From the NCBI GenBank assembly GCA_002455335.1, contig DKKP01000370.1, positions 4,914 through 29,974 on the forward strand: a stretch of DNA of 25,061 nt, in the 5' to 3' direction. Of the stretch, positions 15,849 through 24,031 are shown one piece after another (position 1 is the stretch's first letter; every line of letters begins with the position of its first letter). Both the position numbers and the translations under genes were made by a program. The stretch is from Anaerolineales bacterium UBA6663 (lineage in GTDB: Bacteria > Chloroflexota > Anaerolineae > Anaerolineales > UBA6663). The notes beneath the pieces are model-generated. The model was not told the DNA's origin. It was given only the letters and a program-made list of their open reading frames with translations, and made no database searches.

Positions 15849-18230
15849 TCAACGGACGACGATCGATCCGAGCAGCAATCGATTGTCGCTGACGGGAACG
15901 CCCTCGAAAAAGGCCGGAAGCCGTTCGCCCGTGTCCCAACGGTACCAGCCGACATAGACCAGGTATTCGCCGGGCGGGGCCGCCAGCGTGCGCTCCTCGA
16001 GAAAGCGCTCGTCGATATCCCAGAGCGTCGTCGGATAGGATCCGCCATCGGGTTGTCCATCGCTCTGAGCGATCAGGTTGCCGTGCCGATCGACCACGTG
16101 CACGAACAGCGTGAAGTCGAAGTCGACATGCTGATCGGCTCGCCAGAGGAATCGAACCTTGAGACCAGCAGGTTCAGGGTCGAGCGCATAGCTTTCGAGT
16201 GCGACGGGCCCGAACACGGCGTCCGAGAACCGCGGCGGATGATCGGCGGGCGGAGGTTTCGGGATCTTGAGCAGCGCGGCCGTGGCCAGGTCGGGCCCGT
16301 GCGCCGAGGGCACGAAACGCGCCGCCTGTATGTCGAAGACGCCGACCGCGACGCGATAGCGGCCTGGTGCGAGATCGGCCGGGATCTCGAAACGATAGTT
16401 CAGGGGCACAGTCTCGTCGACCCGCCAGGCCCGCGCACGATAGGCGCCGTGCAAGATCCAATCATGGACCCCGGCCAGCTTCTCACCTTCCGCATCCAGG
16501 ACCTGAACGACGAGCTGCACATCCGAAGGCAGCGGGTTGTGAATCGCGCACAGCAACGTCACGTCCAAAGGCTGGCCGGCGACGAACGATCCCAGTGACG
16601 CGCCGATGAGCTCGAACCCGTTTTCGAAGCGCACCGTCTGGCCCGCCGGCGGCAGCGGCGAACCGCCCTGCCAGACTCCGTCGAAAACCTCGGCGACCGG
16701 TACGCCGTTTCGCGCCTGAAGGGTTTCCTCGAGCGCGCCAAGGGCGACACCCCCCGGGAGCGTCGGTAACAGGTAGATGGCGCCGCCTTTGACGAGCACC
16801 CAGGTGTCAGGGATATAACCGGCCTGCGGCCCATCCGTCGTGGGGCGTTCGGGCTCGCTGGCGACGATCACGGTGACTTTCTCTCCCGCGCGCAATGGCG
16901 GCGTCGCCGCCCCGCTGCGATCAGGGAAGGCTTCGGCGAGCAGAAAGGTCAGTGGCGCCCGCTGGTATTCGCTCGCGGGCAATAAAATCGGCTGATCGCG
17001 ATGCGCCAGGATGTAGGCTGCCTCAGCCTGATCGACAAGACTGGCCATCCATTCGACACCCGGCCGGCGCATGTAATCCGGGATCGCGCGTGTCACAAGG
17101 TCGTAATGCCGCTCGACACCGAAGCCGATCACGACAGCCACCACGGCCCAGCCGGCGCGCCGCCAACGCCCGGCAAGCCAGGTCCACAAGCGAGCGACAC
17201 CCGAGCCGCTCAAGAGCAGAAGGAACGGGATCGCGCCAAGAAGCCGGGTCGCCGATGGGTGGATGTCTTCGAACGTGATGAGCTCGAGGATGAGGAAGGC
17301 GCCGGCCATCGCCCAGGCAAACACGTGCCCTGGCCGGCGTCTCAGCGACAGCACAAGGCCCGCGAGCAGAAGCGGATCGAGCAGCGCACGCCCCGAGAGA
17401 TTGTAGCCGCTGACCCAGTCCCAACCGAGCATGCGCAACTGCTGAACGGCCTTCATCACCACGAGCTCAGCCGCATCCGGTCGTGAGAAGACGAAACCGC
17501 CGGCCGATTGCGCCACCCGCGCTGTGAAAGTCGCCGGCGCCTCGATGAAGAAGAGCGCCTGAGGCAGCGCTGTCAACGCGAATGCGCCGGCTGCCCACGC
17601 CAGGCCCTTCCAGTGCCGACGATAGCGAGGTTCGATCACAAACACAAGACCGACCGCGCCGATCAGGGCGACAGGCAACGCGCGCGCGACGATATAAGCG
17701 TATTGGCTGACGCCCAGCAGTGCCCCGGCGAGCACGAATGCTACGGCCCTGCCGGTGCGAAGGCCATGCCACAGCGCGGCCGTCACCGTGAGCGCAAACA
17801 ACGGCAGAAGGATGTGCTCGGTGCCGCCGCCGGCGAACGTCGTCAACACGCTGATCAACGGAAAGCTCAGCGCCGCGATCAGGCCCGCTCGATGACCGAC
17901 GATTGGCCCCTCGTCGTGGAACAGCGCGCAGCCCGCACGATACGCGGCGACACTCGCCAGGATCCCGGCCGCGATCGTCACGCCGTTGAGCGCATCCAGC
18001 GTGACGCCAAAGACCGCAAAGGCGGCGGCATGGAGATAGACGATCAGCGGATTTGGCGCGAAGAGGTGTTGGATGTAGAACGGCCAAACCTGCCGTTCGA
18101 GGAAGTCCCAGGCCTGGATCCCCAACCGGGCCGGGTCACCGCCGGTCAACGTCGGGGGAGCGGCGACGCGTAACGCCAGATAGACGCCGATGTTGAAACA
18201 CACAAGCACAAGGGGGGTCCAGCGGCGCAT
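15849..18230 (-). CDS. GT39-like polyprenyl-phosphate-dependent membrane glycosyltransferase with extracellular C-terminal domain
   Basis: A 793-residue integral membrane protein. Residues 1-370 hold about ten hydrophobic segments of the GT-C type; the first loop contains the acidic motif GGDPARLG (30-37), where the catalytic Asp of GT39/ArnT-like enzymes usually sits. Residues about 370-500 are a soluble extracytoplasmic part, and two beta-rich regions follow (about 535-655 and 670-793). The last one carries the pattern FVHVVDRHGNLIAQSDGQP and GEYLVYVGWYRWDTGERLP seen at the end of many Chloroflexota GT39-like proteins. It should move a lipid-linked sugar onto a protein or polysaccharide outside the membrane; donor and acceptor are unknown. 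It follows the SEDS-PBP fusion by 125 bp and may have its own promoter. The ATG has no clear ribosome binding site. Confidence 0.88.
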   Translation of the reverse strand: MRRWTPLVLVCFNIGVYLALRVAAPPTLTGGDPARLGIQAWDFLERQVWPFYIQHLFAPNPLIVYLHAAAFAVFGVTLDALNGVTIAAGILASVAAYRAGCALFHDEGPIVGHRAGLIAALSFPLISVLTTFAGGGTEHILLPLFALTVTAALWHGLRTGRAVAFVLAGALLGVSQYAYIVARALPVALIGAVGLVFVIEPRYRRHWKGLAWAAGAFALTALPQALFFIEAPATFTARVAQSAGGFVFSRPDAAELVVMKAVQQLRMLGWDWVSGYNLSGRALLDPLLLAGLVLSLRRRPGHVFAWAMAGAFLILELITFEDIHPSATRLLGAIPFLLLLSGSGVARLWTWLAGRWRRAGWAVVAVVIGFGVERHYDLVTRAIPDYMRRPGVEWMASLVDQAEAAYILAHRDQPILLPASEYQRAPLTFLLAEAFPDRSGAATPPLRAGEKVTVIVASEPERPTTDGPQAGYIPDTWVLVKGGAIYLLPTLPGGVALGALEETLQARNGVPVAEVFDGVWQGGSPLPPAGQTVRFENGFELIGASLGSFVAGQPLDVTLLCAIHNPLPSDVQLVVQVLDAEGEKLAGVHDWILHGAYRARAWRVDETVPLNYRFEIPADLAPGRYRVAVGVFDIQAARFVPSAHGPDLATAALLKIPKPPPADHPPRFSDAVFGPVALESYALDPEPAGLKVRFLWRADQHVDFDFTLFVHVVDRHGNLIAQSDGQPDGGSYPTTLWDIDERFLEERTLAAPPGEYLVYVGWYRWDTGERLPAFFEGVPVSDNRLLLGSIVVR

Positions 18231-18265
18231 GATGCAAAAAAATAGCCTGCGACAATCGATCGTGC

Positions 18266-18295
18266 GCCCATGATACCCGGGAATCGCGCATGGGC
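18266..18295 (-). promoter_or_regulatory. Candidate promoter/operator upstream of the GT39-like gene
   Basis: On the minus strand TATCAT (18275-18270) could be a -10 box, 39 nt before the ATG at 18230. It overlaps one arm of a perfect 7-bp inverted repeat, GCCCATG (18266-18272) and CATGGGC (18289-18295), 16 nt apart. No good -35 is visible. The arrangement would suit a repressor site, but this is inference from a short repeat. Confidence 0.3.
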
Positions 18296-18355
18296 CGCGG
18301 GGTTTTCAGAGCGAGCCGTGCGCTGAGCGGAGGCCATCGATCTCCGGTGGCGGCC

Positions 18356-21022
18356 CTACGGTGCAAACGACTGAGCGATCTGCTGGCCGATCGCCTCAGC
18401 CTCGTCGGCAGCCGCATCTTCGAGGAGCACGGCGATCGCGAATCTCGGTTGACCTATCGGCGCAGCCACGCCGTACCAGGCCAGCGAACGCCGATCCTGC
18501 CCGGCGCCGGCGATGGCCGTGGACGCATAGCCTCGCGTGGCAAGTGCCTGCAGGGCCGAGGCGCTTGCCGGGCTGAACGCTGACACCGAGCCGTCGGCGT
18601 TGATCCAGTCCACCCAGCCGCCATCCGGGTCGCGCTGCGCCACGATCAATCGCGGCGCGGGCACCTCGCCGGCGTGGGCCCAGGCGGCGACGATCCGGGC
18701 GTAGTGCAGGGGGGTGAGTGTCAGGTCGCCCTGGCCGAGCAACGCCGTCGGGTCGAGCGTCGCCGCCGTCTCGACGGCTGCTACCACGGGCAGCCCGATG
18801 GCCGGCGCCGCGAAGAGCCCGAGATCGCGCCAGAGTTGGCCGACCCGCTCGGGCTCGAGCTCGCGCGCCAACCACACGAACGGCGCGGGACACCGCAGGA
18901 GTAGGGCGCTTTCCCAGGTCAACTCGGGCGCATTCATTGCGCACGTGAACTCGACCGCGCCGATCGCCACGGGCGCGGCCCCCCCCGGCGCTTCGGCCAG
19001 TTGATCGATCAGGCCAGTTTGCAGACCCAGGGCATACAACGCCGGGTAAAGCGCGGTGCCCGGTTGATAGAGCGCCGTCGAGGCGCGGTTCAGCAAGGGG
19101 GCGCGGGGGTCCGAGGTCAGGGACCGCCAGCTGTCATCGAGCGTGTTCGGGTCGAACCCTGGGTGCGAGGCCAGCGCCAGGATATCGCCGCTGCCGATCT
19201 CGAGCACGACGACCGCGCCCGTTTGTGTGCCGAGGGCTTCATCAACGCGCCGCTGGAGATCGAGGTCGAGCGTCAATCGCAGCGCGCCGGGTCGTGGCGG
19301 CTCCCCCAGGAAGTCGTCACCGGCCTGCGTCCAGGCGTCCGGATCGGACTGTCCGTGCAGGATGGCGTCGCCCGCGGCTTCGATGCCGGCTGCGCCATAC
19401 AGCGCCGATCGGTATCCCAGCACAGGGCCGAGAGCGGGATAAGGATAGACGCGCTCATACGTTGCGTCGATCAAACTCGACTCGGCGAGGACCCGACCTT
19501 CACGGTCAAGGATCGGCCCACGCGCATACCGGCGTTCGAGGAGGGCCGAGCGGGCATTGTCCGGGCGCGCCAGCAACTCAGTTCGGCGGATGACGCCCCA
19601 GTAGCCGGCGGCCAGCGCAACAGCCGCGAACCCCGCCGCGATCGCGATCGAGATCGTGCGGAGGGCAGCGACCTGCTCGGGCCCGGGAACCGAATGCGTC
19701 GTCCGCGCTGCAATCGATCGCTGTAGGCCGACCGGCCCACGGGCTCGATCGCGATCCGAGATCCGAATGAGCAGCCCCAGCATCAGGCCCTGGGTCAACA
19801 GCGACGAGCCGCCGTAGCTCACGAACGGCAGGGTGACGCCGGTCAGTGGTACGACCCGCAGGGCGCCGCCGACGATGAGCACGGTCTGCAGCGCAGACAG
19901 GGTCGTGAGCCCGATGGCCAGGAGGCGGTCGAAAGCCGATTGCGCCCGCGCCGCCGCATGCAAGCCGCGCGCCGCGAGCAATGCCTGTAACCCGATCATG
20001 GCCAGCGCGCCGCTCAAGCCCCACTCCTCGCTCAACGCCGAGAAGATGAAATCCGAATGCGCCAACGGCACAAGGTTCGCGTTGCCAAGACCTGGCCCGC
20101 GCCCAAGGACATCGCCAGCGGCCTGCGCGATCAGCGCCTGCACGATCTGATAGGCGCCGCCGATCGGGTCGGCGAACGGATCGAGCCAGGCCGACACGCG
20201 GGCGCGGACGACGCCAAAGACGGCGTATCCGGCCACGGCCGCGGCCAGGAGCAACAGCACACCAAGCACGAGTAACCGTCTGTTGCCTGTCGCCGCGTAG
20301 CTGACCGCCAGCGCGCCGCCGAAGAGGAGCACCCCGGCCCCGAGGTCACGCTGCGCGATGACCACAAGCACGGTGAGTCCCCACACGGCGATCAGGGGCA
20401 CCGCATCGATCGGGCGCAAGCGGCCCGCTGCTGCTCGGCGCTCGGCCAGGTACGCGGCCAGGAAGGCGATCAGCGTGAGTTTGAGCAACTCAGAGGGCTG
20501 GAAAAAGACACCGACACCGAGCGCGCCGAGCCAGAGCCGCGCGCCAGTCTCGGCCGGGTCGAGCCCGATGAGGAAGGTGAGGGCCGTCAGGCCAAGCGCC
20601 AACGTGAGCATGACGTAGCGATAACGCCGCAACGCACGCAAGATGCCATCGGTCGCCGCGGCCAACAGCAATGCGGCGGTCGCGACGACGATCCAGGCCG
20701 TCTGGCGCAGCCCGTAGTCGGGCAGCAAGCGCCAGATCAGCAGGGCGCTCCAGCCCATGAGGAAGAGCGCGGCCTGAGGCAGGAGGCGGTCGTGCCCGGG
20801 AAGGCGTCGGGCCAGGACCCGGCTGACCGCCCAGGCACACAGGACCCAGACGGCCACGATCAACCAGGGCTCCCAGACACGCTCGGCAGTGAGCGCTGCC
20901 CAATCGTCGAGCCGGGCGGCCGGTGCTAGCGACAATGTCGCTGCCGTCAGGCCGAGGAAGAGCGTCGCGATCGGTAGCGGCGCATGACGCAAGGCGTGTT
21001 GCGGGGCGCTCGGGTCGGTCAC
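18356..21022 (-). CDS. SEDS (RodA/FtsW) peptidoglycan polymerase fused to a degenerate penicillin-binding protein
   Basis: 888 residues. Residues about 15-425 are a SEDS glycosyltransferase with 10-12 membrane segments and the family hallmarks: Trp164, FQPSE (174-178), AQRDLGAG (223-230), GRGPGLGNANLVPLAHSDFIFSALSEEWG-type loop (307-335, with Asp324), and PLTGVTLPFVSYGGSS (392-407). A further membrane helix (about 453-475) leads into a class B PBP: RGPILDREGRVLA (501-513) and YPALGPVLGYRS (528-539) are typical. The catalytic motifs are lost: the SxxK site reads PGTALY (Thr656, Tyr659), the SxN site reads RCP (710-712), and the KTG site reads GAGQDR (839-844). So glycan polymerisation is probably intact but transpeptidation is not. 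The start is GTG, 7 bp after mtnP. Separate rodA and pbpA are the usual arrangement. Confidence 0.92.
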   Translation of the reverse strand: MTDPSAPQHALRHAPLPIATLFLGLTAATLSLAPAARLDDWAALTAERVWEPWLIVAVWVLCAWAVSRVLARRLPGHDRLLPQAALFLMGWSALLIWRLLPDYGLRQTAWIVVATAALLLAAATDGILRALRRYRYVMLTLALGLTALTFLIGLDPAETGARLWLGALGVGVFFQPSELLKLTLIAFLAAYLAERRAAAGRLRPIDAVPLIAVWGLTVLVVIAQRDLGAGVLLFGGALAVSYAATGNRRLLVLGVLLLLAAAVAGYAVFGVVRARVSAWLDPFADPIGGAYQIVQALIAQAAGDVLGRGPGLGNANLVPLAHSDFIFSALSEEWGLSGALAMIGLQALLAARGLHAAARAQSAFDRLLAIGLTTLSALQTVLIVGGALRVVPLTGVTLPFVSYGGSSLLTQGLMLGLLIRISDRDRARGPVGLQRSIAARTTHSVPGPEQVAALRTISIAIAAGFAAVALAAGYWGVIRRTELLARPDNARSALLERRYARGPILDREGRVLAESSLIDATYERVYPYPALGPVLGYRSALYGAAGIEAAGDAILHGQSDPDAWTQAGDDFLGEPPRPGALRLTLDLDLQRRVDEALGTQTGAVVVLEIGSGDILALASHPGFDPNTLDDSWRSLTSDPRAPLLNRASTALYQPGTALYPALYALGLQTGLIDQLAEAPGGAAPVAIGAVEFTCAMNAPELTWESALLLRCPAPFVWLARELEPERVGQLWRDLGLFAAPAIGLPVVAAVETAATLDPTALLGQGDLTLTPLHYARIVAAWAHAGEVPAPRLIVAQRDPDGGWVDWINADGSVSAFSPASASALQALATRGYASTAIAGAGQDRRSLAWYGVAAPIGQPRFAIAVLLEDAAADEAEAIGQQIAQSFAP

Positions 21023-21029
21023 CGTGCCA

Positions 21030-21902
21030 TCACAGGTACCTGGCCGTGAGCAGGGCCAGACGCTCGCGCGTCGCCGGCGGGATCGCCCCCGGCGCCGTCA
21101 TCAAAGCGCCTTTGAGCGCAGTGTTACACGCGCACTCCGGGCGCGGGCTGGTAGCCAGGCGCCCGACCAGATCGACGAGCGCTTGCTGCGCGTGCGCTGT
21201 GTTGCTCAGCAGAGTCTGGATGACCATCTCGACGGTCACTGGCTCGGCCGAGGTGTGCCAGACGTCGTAATCCGTGACGTGCGCGATGCACGCGTAGCAC
21301 AGCTCGGCCTCGCGCGCGAGGAAAGCCTCAGGCGACGCCGTCATGCCGATCAGGCTGAAGCCCAACTGGCGATAGGCGTTGCTCTCGGCCTTGGTCGAGA
21401 AGCGCGGGCCTTCGATCGTGACGAACGTGCCGCCCCGGTGGACTCGCACGCCTGTGCTCGCGACGGCGGCCAACGCCAAGCTCGAGAGATCAGGGCAGAA
21501 CGGCTCGGCGACGCCGACGTGCGCGACAAGGCCCTCGCCAAAGAACGTCCGCGCCCGGAGAGACGTGCGATCGAAGATCTGATCGGGGATGACGATGTCA
21601 CCCGGCGCATATTCCTCGCGCAGGCTTCCACAGGCCGTGATCGACAACACCTGTTGCAAACCGAGGCTTTTCAGCGCCCAGATATTGGCGCGATAGTTGA
21701 CTTCGGTCGGGCTGTGACGATGCCCGCGGCCATGTCGCGCCAGGAAGGCGACGCGCTGGCCGGCAAGCGCGCCGATGACGATCGGATCGCTTGGGTCGCC
21801 GAAAGGCGTGGCGATCGTGCGTTCTTCGATGTCGGTCAGGCCGGGGATGTTGTACAACCCCGAGCCGCCGATGACGCCGAGGATTGGCGCAGAGGACGAC
21901 AT
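21030..21902 (-). CDS. mtnP: S-methyl-5'-thioadenosine phosphorylase
   Basis: A 290-residue cytoplasmic enzyme of the PNP/MTAP family that splits methylthioadenosine with phosphate into adenine and methylthioribose-1-phosphate (methionine salvage and polyamine by-product removal). Motifs: GVIGGSGLY near the N-terminus, RHGRGHRHSPTEVNYRAN for phosphate binding, TACGSL, TFVTIEGPRFSTKAES, and GMTASPEAFLARE followed by VTDYDVW. The GMT and TDYDVW forms favour MTAP over purine nucleoside phosphorylase, although some bacterial members accept inosine. The ATG at 21902 has GGAG 7 nt upstream; a longer frame would begin at TTG and is unlikely. It lies 14 bp after fhaB and 7 bp before the SEDS-PBP fusion, an unexpected place for a salvage enzyme. 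Confidence 0.92.
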   Translation of the reverse strand: MSSSAPILGVIGGSGLYNIPGLTDIEERTIATPFGDPSDPIVIGALAGQRVAFLARHGRGHRHSPTEVNYRANIWALKSLGLQQVLSITACGSLREEYAPGDIVIPDQIFDRTSLRARTFFGEGLVAHVGVAEPFCPDLSSLALAAVASTGVRVHRGGTFVTIEGPRFSTKAESNAYRQLGFSLIGMTASPEAFLAREAELCYACIAHVTDYDVWHTSAEPVTVEMVIQTLLSNTAHAQQALVDLVGRLATSPRPECACNTALKGALMTAPGAIPPATRERLALLTARYL

Positions 21903-21916
21903 GGCGATACTCCTGC

Positions 21917-22375
21917 TCAAGGCTGGCGGTCGGGCTCGGCCCCGTCAGCTTCGATGAACTGGAAGACGATGCTGGCGATGGCGATGATATCACCGCCGCG
22001 TAACGGGCTGGCGCCTTCGACGCGTTGCTGATTGAGCCAGGTGCCGTTCTTGGAGTCTAGATCTTCGAGCCACCAACGCTGCTCGCGATGATGGATCATG
22101 GCATGCTCGAGCGAGGCGCCGTCATCTCGGCACGCGACATCGGCGGTCACCGCGCGGCCGAGGGCGTTGACCGGCCCAAGCGGGAAGGTCTGGCCCCGGC
22201 TGAACCCGGCCGTGCCGGGTTCGATGACGACAAGCCGGGCCGGCGCCATCCGTTGGGCAATCGTGCGTGGCGAGCGCGTCGAACGCCACCAGAGCCAGAG
22301 CAGCGTGCCGAAGAAGCCGTAGAGCACGACGGCCAGAGCGATGCGGAGCAGGGCAAGAACCTCGAGCGGGGCCAT
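21917..22375 (-). CDS. fhaB: FHA-domain protein with N-terminal membrane anchor (FhaB-like)
   Basis: 152 residues: one transmembrane helix (about 8-30), a basic linker, and a C-terminal FHA domain (about 46-142) that binds phosphothreonine peptides. FHA landmarks are Gly73-Arg74, SLEHAMI with His91, and the LEDLDSKNGTWLN strand-loop ending in Asn115, which match the conserved GR, SxxH and NG/N positions. Length and architecture match mycobacterial FhaB (FipA, about 155 residues), a partner of cell-wall and division proteins regulated by Ser/Thr phosphorylation. It begins 15 bp after fhaA and ends 14 bp before mtnP. No kinase or PP2C phosphatase gene is in the window, so what phosphorylates its partner is unknown. 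Confidence 0.88.
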   Translation of the reverse strand: MAPLEVLALLRIALAVVLYGFFGTLLWLWWRSTRSPRTIAQRMAPARLVVIEPGTAGFSRGQTFPLGPVNALGRAVTADVACRDDGASLEHAMIHHREQRWWLEDLDSKNGTWLNQQRVEGASPLRGGDIIAIASIVFQFIEADGAEPDRQP

Positions 22376-22390
22376 GTTTGCTGCGGTCGC

Positions 22391-23176
22391 CTAGAAGACC
22401 GGCCGTGTCCGATCATCGCCGTGAGCGTGGTCGTCGGACGTCGGCGAGCCCAGCTCGGGCGATCGCGCTGCGGCGTCCTCGCCGTAGATCACGCTGACCT
22501 CGGCCAGCCGCAGGACATCTCCAGGCTTCAGCAGACACTCTTGCACGCGTTGCGCGTTGACAAAGGTGCCGCCGCTTGAGCCAAGGTCATAGACGACGAA
22601 GTGCCCGAAACGGGCGCGGAGCTGCGCGTGCACGCGCGAGACGCTGCTGTGCTCGAGGATGACGTCGTTGTCGAGCCGTCGACCGAGCGTGATCACGGTC
22701 TTGCGCAGCTGCACCGTGCGATTCCCGGCGAGCACGAGAAAGGCGGGCGGCGTCTCGACCTCAGGCGCCGCGGGCGGCGGCGTGATCCCGGTCATCGTCG
22801 CGCCCGGCCGCGCCGGGTCGCCGATGACGATCAGGCTGCGCTGGCGGAGGTGCTCGTCGGGCAGGAGGATGACCTCGGGTGGCACAGGCAAGGCGACGTG
22901 CAGTTCGCGAGCGGCCTCGACCAGGTCGGTCGACAGCGTCTCGGTCAGATTGGGGTGGCTGCGCAGTAGGTGGGCGACATCTTCGCGATGCAGACGGATC
23001 GTGTAGTGGACGGCCGGTGTGCCCTGGCTCGCCGTGTCTTCAAGCGTGCGCACCAGGTGCCGCTTCAGGTCGGCGGGTTCCAATCTGCCCGGGAAGAGAC
23101 GCGCCAGGGTGCCTTCGACAAGGGCCTCTACGCGCGCCTCAAGGGCCGCCAGGTGGCGATGAGAAGGCGTCGGCAT
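22391..23176 (-). CDS. fhaA: FhaA-like protein: DUF3662 domain plus C-terminal FHA domain
   Basis: 261 residues, no membrane segment. Residues about 5-118 are the FhaA N-terminal domain (DUF3662): LEALVEGTLARLFPGRLEP-like start, then ADLKRHLVRTLED and an HYTIRLHREDVAHL strand-helix. A Pro-rich linker (about 122-144) leads to an FHA domain (about 146-232) with GRR at 165-167, SVSRVHAQL (178-186), DLGSSGGTFVN (197-207) and GDVLRL. In mycobacteria FhaA binds phosphorylated MviN/MurJ pseudokinase to restrain peptidoglycan synthesis; the same role here is inference. The ATG at 23176 is preferred to an upstream GTG (23194) because a TATAAT box lies only 7 nt before it. The next gene, fhaB, follows by 15 bp. 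Confidence 0.9.
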   Translation of the reverse strand: MPTPSHRHLAALEARVEALVEGTLARLFPGRLEPADLKRHLVRTLEDTASQGTPAVHYTIRLHREDVAHLLRSHPNLTETLSTDLVEAARELHVALPVPPEVILLPDEHLRQRSLIVIGDPARPGATMTGITPPPAAPEVETPPAFLVLAGNRTVQLRKTVITLGRRLDNDVILEHSSVSRVHAQLRARFGHFVVYDLGSSGGTFVNAQRVQECLLKPGDVLRLAEVSVIYGEDAAARSPELGSPTSDDHAHGDDRTRPVF

Positions 23177-23183
23177 CGAAACG

Positions 23184-23189
23184 ATTATA
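23184..23189 (-). promoter_or_regulatory. TATAAT -10 box immediately before fhaA (leaderless-type promoter)
   Basis: A perfect consensus TATAAT on the minus strand, ending 7 nt before the fhaA ATG (23176), so +1 falls on or next to the start codon. No convincing -35 is visible. It lies in the 54-bp gap between the reductase gene and fhaA and would give the cell-wall genes their own transcript inside a longer same-strand run. Confidence 0.55.
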
Positions 23190-23230
23190 CTCACCGACCC
23201 CGGTTGGGCCCGACGCCTGCCCGCCGCGTC

Positions 23231-24031
23231 CTATTCGCTGGCGCCCTGCATGGGCAACGTCGATCCGCCGTCGATGACGATGACCTGGCCGCGGATCATG
23301 GCCGCCGCCGGCGAGCACAGGAAGGCGACGACATCGGCCACATCCTCGGGCGTCGCCAGCCGGCCGGCGGGTGTGGCCGATGTCACAGCCCCAAGCACGT
23401 CGTCGCCGCGCAGGCTGGCGAAATGCTTGAGCGCATCCGTGGCCACCACACCGGGCGAGACGGCGTTGGCGCTGATGTTGAACGGCGCCAGTTCTACGGC
23501 CAGATATCGCGTGATCGCTTCCAGCGCGGCCTTCGACGCCCCGACGAGGACGTACTCGGGGAGCACCCGGTTCGATCCGGGGCTTGTGATGCTCACGATA
23601 TGGCCACCGCCTCGCGCGCGCATCGAGGGCGCCGCGCGTTGCGCGCAGAACAGGGCGGCCCGCGCGTTGATGTTCAACGTCCACTCCCAGCCCTTGAGTT
23701 TCTGCTCCATGATCGGGCGGTTGTAGCCCGAGGCCGCATTGTTGACGAGGATATCCAGACCGCCAAACGACGTCTCGGCCGCGCCGATGAGGGCTTCGAT
23801 GCCCTCGGGCTCACCGACATCGGCTTTGACGACCTCGGCCCGCCGGCCCAGCGCGCGGATCGCCTCAGCCGTTTCTTCGGCGGGCGCCCGATTGCGGAAG
23901 AAGTTGACCACCACATCCGCGCCCAGGCCCGCCAGCCGAAGCGCGATCGCGCGGCCGATCCCGCGGCCGGAGCCCGTCACGACGGCGACCTTTCCGGCAA
24001 AGAGGTCAGGGGTCCAGGGGGTTGAGGTCAT
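23231..24031 (-). CDS. fabL: SDR-family enoyl-[acyl-carrier-protein] reductase, FabL-like
   Basis: 266-residue short-chain dehydrogenase/reductase. It has a TGSGRGIG cofactor loop (19-26), DVG (71-73), NNAASG (97-102) and NIN (120-122). The active site is Tyr160-x6-Lys167 (YVLVGASK), the wide spacing typical of enoyl-ACP reductases, not the Tyr-x3-Lys of ordinary SDRs. Long stretches (NNAASG..RPIME, SKAALEAITRYLAVELAP, TDALKHF, MIRGQ..I.DGG) resemble Bacillus FabL, an NADPH-dependent enzyme for the last step of fatty-acid elongation. The substrate is inferred from these features; another 2-enoyl reductase is possible. The ATG has AGGA 6 nt upstream and lies 26 nt inside the end of the DUF309 gene, so translational coupling is likely. 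Confidence 0.85.
   Translation of the reverse strand: MTSTPWTPDLFAGKVAVVTGSGRGIGRAIALRLAGLGADVVVNFFRNRAPAEETAEAIRALGRRAEVVKADVGEPEGIEALIGAAETSFGGLDILVNNAASGYNRPIMEQKLKGWEWTLNINARAALFCAQRAAPSMRARGGGHIVSITSPGSNRVLPEYVLVGASKAALEAITRYLAVELAPFNISANAVSPGVVATDALKHFASLRGDDVLGAVTSATPAGRLATPEDVADVVAFLCSPAAAMIRGQVIVIDGGSTLPMQGASE

Noticed and set aside
21903..21920. TTG-initiated six-residue extension of mtnP
   Set aside because: It would nearly overlap the fhaB stop, and the ATG at 21902 has a well-placed GGAG.
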